From an uncultured beta proteobacterium (GTDB lineage Bacteria > Pseudomonadota > Gammaproteobacteria > Burkholderiales > Rhodocyclaceae), in NCBI GenBank assembly GCA_903930395.1, contig CAIYYE010000159.1, forward strand, positions 1-9,093: 9,093 nt of DNA, read 5' to 3'. Of this stretch, positions 1 to 9,093 are shown piece after piece (position 1 is the first letter of the stretch; each line of letters starts with the position of its first letter). The notes under the pieces are model-generated. The model saw nothing but the letters and a program-made list of their open reading frames with translations, had not been told where the DNA came from and did not search any database. Position numbers and translations under genes: made by a program.

Positions 1-1
1 C

Positions 2-427
2 ATCACCGGCGAGGCTATCCGCCTGCCATCGCGACAGCCCGCCGGCCCCGCCGACGGACTGTGGCAGCACACCTGCTGCGAAGCCTTCGTGGCGGAAGAT
101 GGCTGCGGCTATCGCGAATTCAATTTCTCGCCCTCCGGCCAGTGGGCCGCCTACCGCTTTGGCGACTACCGGAAGCGCGATGCCGGCTTTACCCCTGCCG
201 GCGAACCACAATGCACCGTCACCCCGCGGCCCGACGGCTTCGAGCTGCAAGCGACGCTCACGGCCGCTCTGCTGCCCCCCGGCCATACGCTGCATATCGG
301 CCTGACGGCCGTCATCGAAGCCGCCGATGGCAGCAAGACCTACTGGGCGCTGGCGCATTGCGCGGCCCAGCCCGACTTCCATCTCCGTCAGAGCTTTGCG
401 CTGACCCTGAACCGACCCACACCATGA
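2..427 (+). CDS. DOMON-like domain protein (5' end outside the window)
   Basis: The reading frame is open from base 2 to the TGA at 425-427, and the start lies to the left of the window. The visible 141 residues include a segment reading GLWQHTCCEAFVAEDG, then YREFNFSPSGQWAAYRF, and near the end YWALAHCAAQPDFH. I recognise this pattern from small uncharacterised bacterial proteins with a DOMON-like beta-sandwich. DOMON domains in general bind sugars or haem, but no activity is known to me for this family. The visible part shows no membrane segment; whether a signal peptide exists cannot be judged. The stop overlaps the ATG of the NamZ-like gene (ATGA at 424-427), so the two are probably co-transcribed and translationally coupled. 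That context suggests a role with cell-wall sugars, which is inference. A short ATG- or GTG-initiated version starting near 89 would cut the conserved core and is not the true start. Confidence 0.8.
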   Translation: MTGEAIRLPSRQPAGPADGLWQHTCCEAFVAEDGCGYREFNFSPSGQWAAYRFGDYRKRDAGFTPAGEPQCTVTPRPDGFELQATLTAALLPPGHTLHIGLTAVIEAADGSKTYWALAHCAAQPDFHLRQSFALTLNRPTP

Positions 428-1638
428 CACCAGCCATCCAGTTCGGCATCGACCGCCTGCTCGCCGACCCCGCCCTGCGCCAACCGCTGGCCGGCAAACG
501 ACTCGCCCTGCTCGCCCACCCGGCCTCGGTCACCGCCGATCTGACCCACTCGCTCGATGCGCTAGCGGCCCAGCCCGACCTCAACATGACCGCCGCCTTC
601 GGCCCCCAGCATGGTCTGCGCGGCGACAAGCAGGACAACATGGTCGAATCGCCCGACTTCCTCGACCCGCAACTGGGCATCCCGGTCTTCAGCCTCTACG
701 GCGAAGTCCGCCGGCCGACCGACGCGATGATGGACACTTTCGATGTGCTGCTTGTTGATTTGCAGGACCTTGGCTGCCGCATCTACACCTTCATCACGAC
801 GCTGCGCTACGTTCTCGAAGCTGCTGCCAGGCACGGCAAGAGTGTCTGGGTACTTGACCGTCCCAACCCGGCCGGTCGCCCCGTTGAAGGCCTGAGCCTG
901 CGCCCGGGCTGGGAAAGTTTCGTCGGCGCCGGTGCCATGCCGATGCGCCACGGCCTGACCATGGGCGAACTCGGCCAGTGGTTCATCGCCACGCTCAAAC
1001 TCGAGGTCGATTACCACGTCGTCACCATGCACGGCTGGCAGCCCGATGCCGCGCCCGGCTACGGCTGGCCGCTGGGCGAGCGGACCTGGATCAACCCCAG
1101 CCCGAACGCGCCCAACCTGTCGATGGCCCGCGCCTATGCCGGCACCGTCATGCTCGAAGGCGCGACGCTGTCCGAAGGGCGCGGCACGACCCGCCCACTC
1201 GAACTGTTCGGCGCCCCTGATATTGACGCTCGCGCCGTCATGACTGAAATGCAGACTTTCGCACCACAATGGCTGAAGGGCTGCAAATTGCGCGAAATCT
1301 GGTTCGAGCCGACCTTCCACAAGCACGTCGGCAAGCTTTGTCACGGCATCCAGATCCACTGCGAAGGGCCGTACTACGATCACGCGGCCTTCAAGCCCTG
1401 GCGCATTCAGGCCCTTGCCTTCAAGGCCATCCGCCGCCTCTACCCGGACTATCCGCTGTGGCGCGATTTTGCCTACGAATACGAGCACGACCGTCTGGCC
1501 ATCGACCTCATCAACGGCTCACCGCTCCTGCGCGAATGGGTCGATGCACCGGCTACCCGGGCCGCTGACCTGGAGCATCTTTGCTACAGCGATGAAACGG
1601 CCTGGCAGGACGAAACTCGGGCCTTTCTTCTCTACTGA
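424..1638 (+). CDS. DUF1343 / NamZ-like exo-beta-N-acetylmuramidase family protein
   Basis: This 404-residue protein matches the DUF1343 family, whose founding member, Bacillus subtilis NamZ (YbbC), removes N-acetylmuramic acid from the non-reducing end of peptidoglycan fragments (GH171). Visible family blocks are FGPQHGLRGDKQDNM (59-73), FSLYGEVRRPT (89-99), VDLQDLGCRIYTFITTL (111-127), WVLDRPNPAGRPVEG (142-156), MRHGLTMGEL (174-183), INPSPNAP (223-230) and LSEGRGTTRPLELFGAP (249-265). The length fits the family without extra domains. No signal peptide or membrane segment is visible, so a cytoplasmic location is likely. The ATG at 424 was chosen because it overlaps the upstream stop as ATGA and begins the conserved fold; the frame stays open back to a GTG at 61, but that stretch is the upstream gene read out of frame. 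No Shine-Dalgarno is seen, which fits coupling. Odd point: Gln62 replaces the usual Glu of GPEHG. The family call is firm; the enzymatic activity is inferred. Confidence 0.9.
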   Translation: MTPAIQFGIDRLLADPALRQPLAGKRLALLAHPASVTADLTHSLDALAAQPDLNMTAAFGPQHGLRGDKQDNMVESPDFLDPQLGIPVFSLYGEVRRPTDAMMDTFDVLLVDLQDLGCRIYTFITTLRYVLEAAARHGKSVWVLDRPNPAGRPVEGLSLRPGWESFVGAGAMPMRHGLTMGELGQWFIATLKLEVDYHVVTMHGWQPDAAPGYGWPLGERTWINPSPNAPNLSMARAYAGTVMLEGATLSEGRGTTRPLELFGAPDIDARAVMTEMQTFAPQWLKGCKLREIWFEPTFHKHVGKLCHGIQIHCEGPYYDHAAFKPWRIQALAFKAIRRLYPDYPLWRDFAYEYEHDRLAIDLINGSPLLREWVDAPATRAADLEHLCYSDETAWQDETRAFLLY

Positions 1639-1744
1639 ACGCGCCATCCGGATCGACCGACCGGGCAGAAAAAATGCCAAACGTCTAACGAACTGCTAAT
1701 ATCTAGCAATCCGTTGCAAAATATCAAATCCGACCGGAGTTCGT
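1639..1744 (+). promoter_or_regulatory. Intergenic region with possible promoter and small dyads before the sensor kinase
   Basis: This 106-bp gap is clearly more AT-rich than its surroundings, especially 1670-1730. A possible extended -10 (TGC at 1694-1696 followed by TAATAT at 1697-1702) lies 43 bp before the kinase start; I see no convincing -35 in front of it. Two short dyads overlap it: GCTA-ATATC-TAGC (1695-1707) and GCAA-TCCG-TTGC (1706-1717). A further short repeat, GGCA/TGCC around a run of A, lies near 1664-1679. None has the long GC stem and T-run of an intrinsic terminator, so the end of the upstream transcript is not evident. The promoter reading is tentative. Confidence 0.3.
1736..1739 (+). 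promoter_or_regulatory. Ribosome binding site deciding the GTG start of the sensor kinase
   Basis: GGAG lies five bases before the GTG at 1745. An in-frame TAA at 1697-1699 closes the frame upstream and no other start codon lies between, so this site supports GTG 1745 as the start. A GTG at 1743 is in another frame. Confidence 0.6.
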
Positions 1745-4863
<3,119 letters not shown>

Positions 4864-4879
<16 letters not shown>

Positions 4880-6468
4880 GGCTGCAACACCCGCCCGGCG
4901 GCCAGAATTCCGCGATACTGCGCTTCTTCAAAGAGCGAGAAGCCCGACAGATCGGCATGCGCCAGCGTCAGGCGCGCGCTTTGAAAGCCGGCCAGTTTTT
5001 CCCGTTGCCCTGAAAACAGGCTGCCCGGTACCGGACGACGCATGGCATGGCCATTGCGGAAGACGTCGAGACGCGTCGTCAGCTGACGAATATCAGGATG
5101 GACCTGCTCAAGCTCGGCCAATATGCCTTCGGCCCAGGCTTCGCGCGGCGTTTCCATGAGCAGTCGGCGCCCGTCGGCCGGCGCCAGCTCGTGCAGGGCC
5201 CGGTAATAGGTCAGGACCGTGCCGCCCGGACGACGCCGGATCAGCTGATGCGTGGCTGTGACGTAGCCCAGCCCCGGACTGTCGTAGAACACGTTGTCCC
5301 ACGCTGCCGGCGCCCCGTAGCGCTCTTCCGGCATGGCCGAAAGATGCAGGTTGGCGGTCAGCCAGGGGGCATAGTCTCCGGCCAGCGCCGCTGCTTTGAG
5401 ATCGCCTGGAATGGCCGGCCAAACGCGCGGCAAGACGAAGACAGGCGCCGCCCAGATGACTTGCTGCGCGATGAAACGGACGCTTTTTTCGCCCATGAGG
5501 ACATCAACCGAAACCGCCGACTTGCCTTCCTCGATGCGCCAGACAAGCGCCCCGGTCAGAATTCGCCCTCCCGCCTTGCGGGCCAGCCCGCGGACCAGCC
5601 AGGCATTGCCTTCGGGGGCCGTCAAGACAGTGTCACCCGAGGCATTGGCCGACTCGCCATTGCGACAGGCGAAATAATGCAGCCCGGCCCAGGCCGAAAC
5701 CTGATCGCAGGCCATGCCGTAATCGTCACGACAGGCATAGTCAGCCAGCCAGCGCAGCGTCGGCGCCGTAAAGCCGTTGTCGCTCAGCCACCGGGCAAAG
5801 GAAATCCGGTCAAGGGCCAGCCATTCGGGGTCACGGCTGGACAGCGCCATCGGGATGGCGAACAGCCTGCGGCCGTCGCGACCACGGGCCTGTTTGAGAG
5901 CGTCCATTCGTTCGTGAAAACGGCGTTGCTGCGCCCGTTCCCCGGCATCGATGCCACGTTGCGGCAGCAGCCCTTCGTCCCACAAGCCATTGCGATAAAC
6001 ACGCTCCTGCGGCGTCGCACACAGGTAGCGCTCGTCGTAGATCGGCTTTGGGGCGGCCGGATCGCCCTGCAACACGCCGAGCTCGGACAGCAATTCGCGG
6101 ACATGCACCGACTCGCGGCCGGGCAAGGGCAGGTAGTGCGCGCCCCAGGGGTAGGCAACGAGCGGGGATAGTCCGGCGCGCGAATTGCCACCGAATTCAC
6201 TTTCCATCTCCAGCACGAGAAAATCGTCGCGCCCGGACCTGGCCAATTGCCAGGCCGCCGACAAACCGGATACACCACCGCCGACGATCAACACACCAGT
6301 TTTTTGAACTTCGGAAGGCGCCGGGAAACGGCCGTCGCGCAACCGATGGCCGAGTTCCTGATTCATCCCGAGCAATTCTCCGGGTGGCAGGGCTGGCCTC
6401 CCCGCCGGCGTGCAAGCGGCGAGGGCTGCTGCCCCCACCGTACCGAGAAACTCGCGTCGGCTAATCAA
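4864..6468 (-). CDS. FAD-dependent oxidoreductase, predicted Tat-exported lipoprotein
   Basis: The 534-residue protein begins with a twin-arginine motif, SRREFLG (residues 3-9), a hydrophobic Ala-rich stretch and a lipobox LAAC with Cys19. This predicts export folded with its cofactor through Tat, then lipid anchoring in the cell envelope. A Rossmann dinucleotide-binding motif follows, VLIVGGGVSGLSAAW (59-73), with acidic Glu87 at the end of beta-2 and FGG at 92-94. Near the C-terminus, LAHADLSGFSLFEEAQYRGILAAGRVL matches the second FAD-contact segment of amine-oxidase/protoporphyrinogen-oxidase-like flavoproteins. The substrate cannot be told. The start is a TTG at 6466-6468, lying inside the last codons of ftsX (8-nt overlap) with no clear Shine-Dalgarno; it is chosen because it places the Tat motif right at the N-terminus. 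It is the last gene of the ftsY-ftsE-ftsX run, so it is probably co-transcribed. Its 3' end overlaps the convergent kinase gene. Confidence 0.85.
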
Positions 6469-7360
6469 GCTTTCGCAGCGACAGGCTGACCGACAACTGG
6501 GCGCCCAGCCAGCCCAGGAAGGCGCCGAGCCCGGCCAGTCCGGCTATTTCAACAAGACCCGGCGGATGCAGGCTGAAAGTGCCGCCATAAAGGGCAGCCA
6601 GCTCCGCTACCGGCCCGGCCAGCAGACGCAATGCCGCCAGCACGAGTGCCACCGCGAGCAGGCCGCCAAGGGCACCCTGCAAGGCACCAAAATAGTAGAA
6701 GGGCCGACGAATGAAGGCATCTGTTGCACCGATCATGCGCGCCACTTCGATTTCGGCCGACTGGGCCATAACCTGCAGACGAATGGTGTTGAAGGTCACC
6801 GCTACCAGCCCGGCCCCGAACAGGCCGGCGAGCAGCCACAAGGCCAGCTTGCCCAGACGCAGGAAGGCATCGAAGCGCTTGACCCAGGCCGAATCGAGCT
6901 GGACATGGGCGACCTTCGGCCAACCGGCGAGTTCCTTGCGCAGGATTTCCAGCGCCTCCGGCTCGGTGTTGGCCGGCTCGATGATGAAGGCGTCAGGTAG
7001 CGGATTGCGCGGCAGGCTGGCGACGATTTCAGCCATGCCCTCGCTTGCCTGCATGCGCTTGAGCGCCTCCTCTTTCGGCACGAAACGCCATTTGGCGTTG
7101 GCTGCCTGACGCAGCCGGTTTTCGATCTCGCCAACATCCTTCTTGCTCGCCTCGAGGCTCATGAACAGGCTGATCTGCTGCACACCGGAGGCATTGCGAC
7201 CCAGATCGCGCAGATTGTCGAGGGCGACATAGCCAAAGGCCGGCAAGGTCAGCGCAATGCCGATGACCAGCAGCGACAGCAGGGTGTTGAGCGGTGTCGC
7301 CCACAGGCGGCGGAAAGCTGCGGCCAGGGCGGCACGGTGCTGGGTCAGCCAGGCACTCAT
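6461..7360 (-). CDS. ftsX: Cell division protein FtsX
   Basis: FtsX is the membrane partner of FtsE. The FtsEX complex is recruited to the divisome and, in proteobacteria, transmits ATP hydrolysis to periplasmic activators of amidases (EnvC-type), so that septal peptidoglycan is split. This 299-residue protein shows the family topology: cytoplasmic N-terminus, membrane segment 1 (about 25-47), a large periplasmic loop (about 48-168), then three segments (about 169-192, 222-246, 268-289). Between segments 2 and 3 lies the conserved cytoplasmic MIGATDAFIRRPF (209-221). The length is normal for FtsX. The ATG at 7358-7360 overlaps the ftsE stop as ATGA and is preceded by GGAGG (plus-strand 7369-7373, 8 bases away) inside the end of ftsE. 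The last codons contain the TTG start of the oxidoreductase. The identification is firm from both sequence and gene order. Confidence 0.96.
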   Translation of the reverse strand: MSAWLTQHRAALAAAFRRLWATPLNTLLSLLVIGIALTLPAFGYVALDNLRDLGRNASGVQQISLFMSLEASKKDVGEIENRLRQAANAKWRFVPKEEALKRMQASEGMAEIVASLPRNPLPDAFIIEPANTEPEALEILRKELAGWPKVAHVQLDSAWVKRFDAFLRLGKLALWLLAGLFGAGLVAVTFNTIRLQVMAQSAEIEVARMIGATDAFIRRPFYYFGALQGALGGLLAVALVLAALRLLAGPVAELAALYGGTFSLHPPGLVEIAGLAGLGAFLGWLGAQLSVSLSLRKLD

Positions 7361-8010
7361 GAAACCACCCTCCCGTGGTCCAGACGCAGCACATTCGGGT
7401 GATAACGCTCGACCCAGCTCTGATCGTGCGTGGCAACGACAACCGTCACGCCGACGCGGTGGAAGTCAGCAAAGATATCGAGAATGGCCATCCCCGACTC
7501 GACATCCAGATTGCCGGTCGGCTCATCGGCGATCAGGATGTTCGGCCGGTTGACGACGGCACGGGCAATCGCCAGCCGCTGCTGCTCGCCGCCGGACAGG
7601 GCGATGGGATTGGCTTTTTCACGGGCGAGCAGACCGACCTTGTCGAGCGCTGCCCGGGCCCGACGAATCGCCTCGCGACGCGGCTGGCCGGCGATTTCCA
7701 GGGGAAGCAGCACATTGTTGAGGGCGTTTCGGTCAAATAGCAGCTTTTGATCCTGAAATACCAGCCCGAAGTGCCGGCGCACATGCGGTATGGCGCTACG
7801 CCCAAGGGCCGAGAGGTTCTGACCATTGACCACCAGGCTGCCAGAGGTCGGCCGCTCGATGGTCGAGATGAGCTTGACCAGTGTCGTCTTGCCGGCACCG
7901 GAATGCCCGGTGATCAAGACCATCTGCCCGGCATCGATAGAAAAACTCGCATCCTTGACGGCCTCGAAGCCGCCGGGGTAGCGTTTGGTCAGATTGCTCG
8001 CTTCAATCAT
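7357..8010 (-). CDS. ftsE: Cell division ATP-binding protein FtsE
   Basis: FtsE is the ABC-type ATPase of the FtsEX divisome complex and acts on the cytoplasmic face with FtsX. The 217-residue protein is one complete nucleotide-binding domain: Walker [10 protein letters not shown] (35-43), Q-loop Gln86 in FQDQKLL, ABC signature LSGGEQQR (138-145), Walker B ILIADEP (158-164) with catalytic Glu163, D-loop GNLD (166-169) and switch His195. All key residues are intact. The length is typical, and FQDQKLL is characteristic of FtsE compared with the otherwise similar LolD/MacB ATPases. The ATG at 8008-8010 overlaps the ftsY stop as ATGA, and its own stop overlaps the ftsX start in the same way. No good Shine-Dalgarno precedes it, so expression probably depends on translation of ftsY. 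Confidence 0.97.
   Translation of the reverse strand: MIEASNLTKRYPGGFEAVKDASFSIDAGQMVLITGHSGAGKTTLVKLISTIERPTSGSLVVNGQNLSALGRSAIPHVRRHFGLVFQDQKLLFDRNALNNVLLPLEIAGQPRREAIRRARAALDKVGLLAREKANPIALSGGEQQRLAIARAVVNRPNILIADEPTGNLDVESGMAILDIFADFHRVGVTVVVATHDQSWVERYHPNVLRLDHGRVVS
7369..7373 (-). promoter_or_regulatory. Strong ribosome binding site of ftsX inside ftsE
   Basis: On the minus strand GGAGG lies 8 bases before the ftsX ATG, within the final ftsE codons. It is the only strong Shine-Dalgarno in this operon; ftsE, ftsY and the oxidoreductase lack one. FtsX may therefore be translated partly independently of coupling. Confidence 0.6.
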
Positions 8011-8993
8011 TGTTCAAACATGGCATCCACAAAGTCCCGCGCCGAGAAGGGACGCAGGTCGTCGATCTGTTCGCCGACGCCGATGAAGCGGATAGGTTTC
8101 GGGCATTGCCGGGCGATGGCCGTGACGACGCCGCCCTTGGCCGTGCCGTCGAGCTTGGTCAGGACCAGGCCGGTGACCTTGATCGCCTTGTCGAAGGCCT
8201 TGACCTGCTGCAGGGCGTTCTGGCCGATGTTGGCGTCGAGGACGAGGAGGGTTTCATGCGGGCCTTCCGGGTCGATTTTCTGGATGACGCGGCGGACCTT
8301 GGCGATTTCTTCCATGAGGTGCAGCTGCGTCGGCAGGCGACCCGCCGTGTCGGCTAGAACGACGTCGATACCGCGCGCCTTGGCGGCTGAAATGGCGTCG
8401 AAGATGACGGCGGCCGGATCGCCCGATTCCTGCGCGATGACCGTAACGTTGTTGCGCTCGCCCCAGGTTTCGAGCTGCTCGCGCGCCGCGGCGCGGAAGG
8501 TGTCGCCGGCGGCAAGCAGTACGCTCTTGCCCTGCGTCTGGAAATATTTGGCCAGTTTGCCGATCGAGGTCGTCTTGCCGGCACCGTTGACCCCGGCAAT
8601 CATGATCACGAAGGGCTTGTGCGTCGAAATATCCAGCGGCTTCTCAAGCGGCAGCAGGGTTTCGAGCAGGGCATCGTGCAGCGCCTTCTGGATCGCTTCC
8701 GGCGTATCGAGCTTGTCGCGCTTGGCGGCCTTTTTCAGCTCGTCGAGCAGATGGGTTGTTGCCTCAATGCCACAATCGCTGGTCAGCAACAGGGTTTCGA
8801 GCTCTTCGAGCAGTTCGTCGTCGACCTTGCCGCGCGAGAAAATGGTTTTGAGCTTGCCCCCCCACTGGGCGCGGGTCTTGGCCAGCCCCTTGAACAGGCG
8901 CTCGCGCCACGAAGGCGCGGCTGTTTCAGCCGGTACGTCGGCCTTGGTTTCGGCCTTGCTGTCGGCGCCGGATTTTTTCAGGAAACTGAACAT
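8007..8993 (-). CDS. ftsY: Signal recognition particle receptor FtsY
   Basis: FtsY is the membrane-associated SRP receptor: it pairs with Ffh, both hydrolyse GTP, and the ribosome with its nascent membrane protein is passed to SecYEG. The 328-residue protein has a short N-terminal region (about 1-28) starting MFSFLKK, followed by the N helical domain (about 30-115) and the G domain with GVNGAGKTT (134-142), DTFRAAAREQL (164-174), DTAGR (215-219), TKLDGTAKGG (279-288) and GVGEQIDDL (305-313). The acidic A domain is very short compared with the long one of Escherichia coli FtsY; membrane binding probably rests on the amphipathic N-terminal helices. In the LDAxxGQNA motif residue 256 is Ile where Thr is usual in SRP GTPases. 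The ATG at 8991-8993 is preceded only by a weak GAG-type site. It is the first gene of an ftsY-ftsE-ftsX-oxidoreductase run. Confidence 0.97.
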   Translation of the reverse strand: MFSFLKKSGADSKAETKADVPAETAAPSWRERLFKGLAKTRAQWGGKLKTIFSRGKVDDELLEELETLLLTSDCGIEATTHLLDELKKAAKRDKLDTPEAIQKALHDALLETLLPLEKPLDISTHKPFVIMIAGVNGAGKTTSIGKLAKYFQTQGKSVLLAAGDTFRAAAREQLETWGERNNVTVIAQESGDPAAVIFDAISAAKARGIDVVLADTAGRLPTQLHLMEEIAKVRRVIQKIDPEGPHETLLVLDANIGQNALQQVKAFDKAIKVTGLVLTKLDGTAKGGVVTAIARQCPKPIRFIGVGEQIDDLRPFSARDFVDAMFEQ

Positions 8994-9076
8994 GGGAATG
9001 GGGGTCTCAAGCCTTGCTGACAGGCGGGCGGCAAGCCGTTAAGATGCCGTCCGGTTCGATGCAAAATCAGCCCCGA

Positions 9077-9085
9077 ATTCTAGCA
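9077..9085 (-). promoter_or_regulatory. Possible extended -10 promoter element of the ftsYEX operon
   Basis: Read on the minus strand, TGC followed by TAGAAT (hexamer at 9077-9082) matches an extended -10 (TGn plus five of six bases of TATAAT). It lies 83 bp before the ftsY ATG, leaving a leader of roughly 75 bases. A -35 would fall outside the window or partly so and cannot be judged. The 100 bp between ftsY and the right edge hold no gene that I can see. Confidence 0.4.
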
Positions 9086-9093
9086 GAAAGCCC

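Noticed and set aside
61..423. GTG-started N-terminal extension of the NamZ-like protein
   Set aside because: It is the DOMON-like gene read in another frame: Arg-rich, low-complexity, unlike any family member. The ATG at 424 forms a normal ATGA junction.
562..1488. 308-codon open frame on the - strand inside the NamZ-like gene
   Set aside because: No recognisable domain and no start signal; an antisense shadow of a conserved gene.
1639..1690. Intrinsic terminator after the NamZ-like gene
   Set aside because: The only dyads have four-base arms and no T-run follows on the + strand.
5047..6171. 374-codon open frame on the + strand opposite the oxidoreductase
   Set aside because: Shadow of a high-GC gene; composition rich in Arg, Gln and Gly, no recognisable domain, while the minus strand encodes a complete flavoenzyme.
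9006..9032. Inverted repeat CTTGC/GCAAG in the ftsY leader as a regulatory hairpin
   Set aside because: Only five paired bases around a loop of about thirteen; too weak to claim.
7747..9042. 431-codon open frame on the + strand opposite ftsE and ftsY
   Set aside because: Ser-rich shadow translation, including a poly-Ser run, antisense to two well-conserved genes.

Overview
The window is GC-rich (codon third positions mostly G or C) and carries seven protein genes with almost no intergenic space. Gene order, codon use and protein style suggest a betaproteobacterium, probably of the Rhodocyclales (Dechloromonas/Azonexus type). That is a judgement from reading the sequence, not from a database search. 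No RNA genes, insertion sequences, CRISPR arrays or phage genes were seen.

Left, + strand (1-1638): the end of a DOMON-like domain gene overlaps by an ATGA junction the start of a DUF1343 / NamZ-like gene (exo-beta-N-acetylmuramidase family, GH171). The two look like a translationally coupled pair that handles muropeptides or another cell-wall sugar. The NamZ-like protein has no signal peptide and has Gln where the family usually has Glu in its GPEHG motif.

Centre, + strand (1745-4879): after a 106-bp AT-richer gap holding possible promoter elements lies a 1044-residue hybrid sensor kinase. Its order is signal peptide, PhnD-like periplasmic binding domain, one membrane segment, two PAS domains, HisKA, HATPase and receiver. 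It has no partner regulator inside the window. Its 3' end overlaps by 16 bp the end of the convergent gene on the other strand.

Right, - strand (read from 8993 to 4864): ftsY, ftsE, ftsX, then a predicted Tat-exported, lipid-anchored FAD oxidoreductase. Every junction overlaps (ATGA, ATGA, then 8 nt with a TTG start), so the four genes look like one transcript. FtsY is the signal recognition particle receptor. FtsEX is the divisome ABC-type complex that controls septal peptidoglycan hydrolysis. The oxidoreductase is the unexpected member. A possible extended -10 element for this operon lies at the right edge of the window.

The most notable points are the DOMON/NamZ pair with its altered motif, the orphan PhnD-type sensor kinase, and the Tat-lipoprotein oxidoreductase attached to ftsYEX. 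None is proof of a new system; all are testable by comparative genomics.
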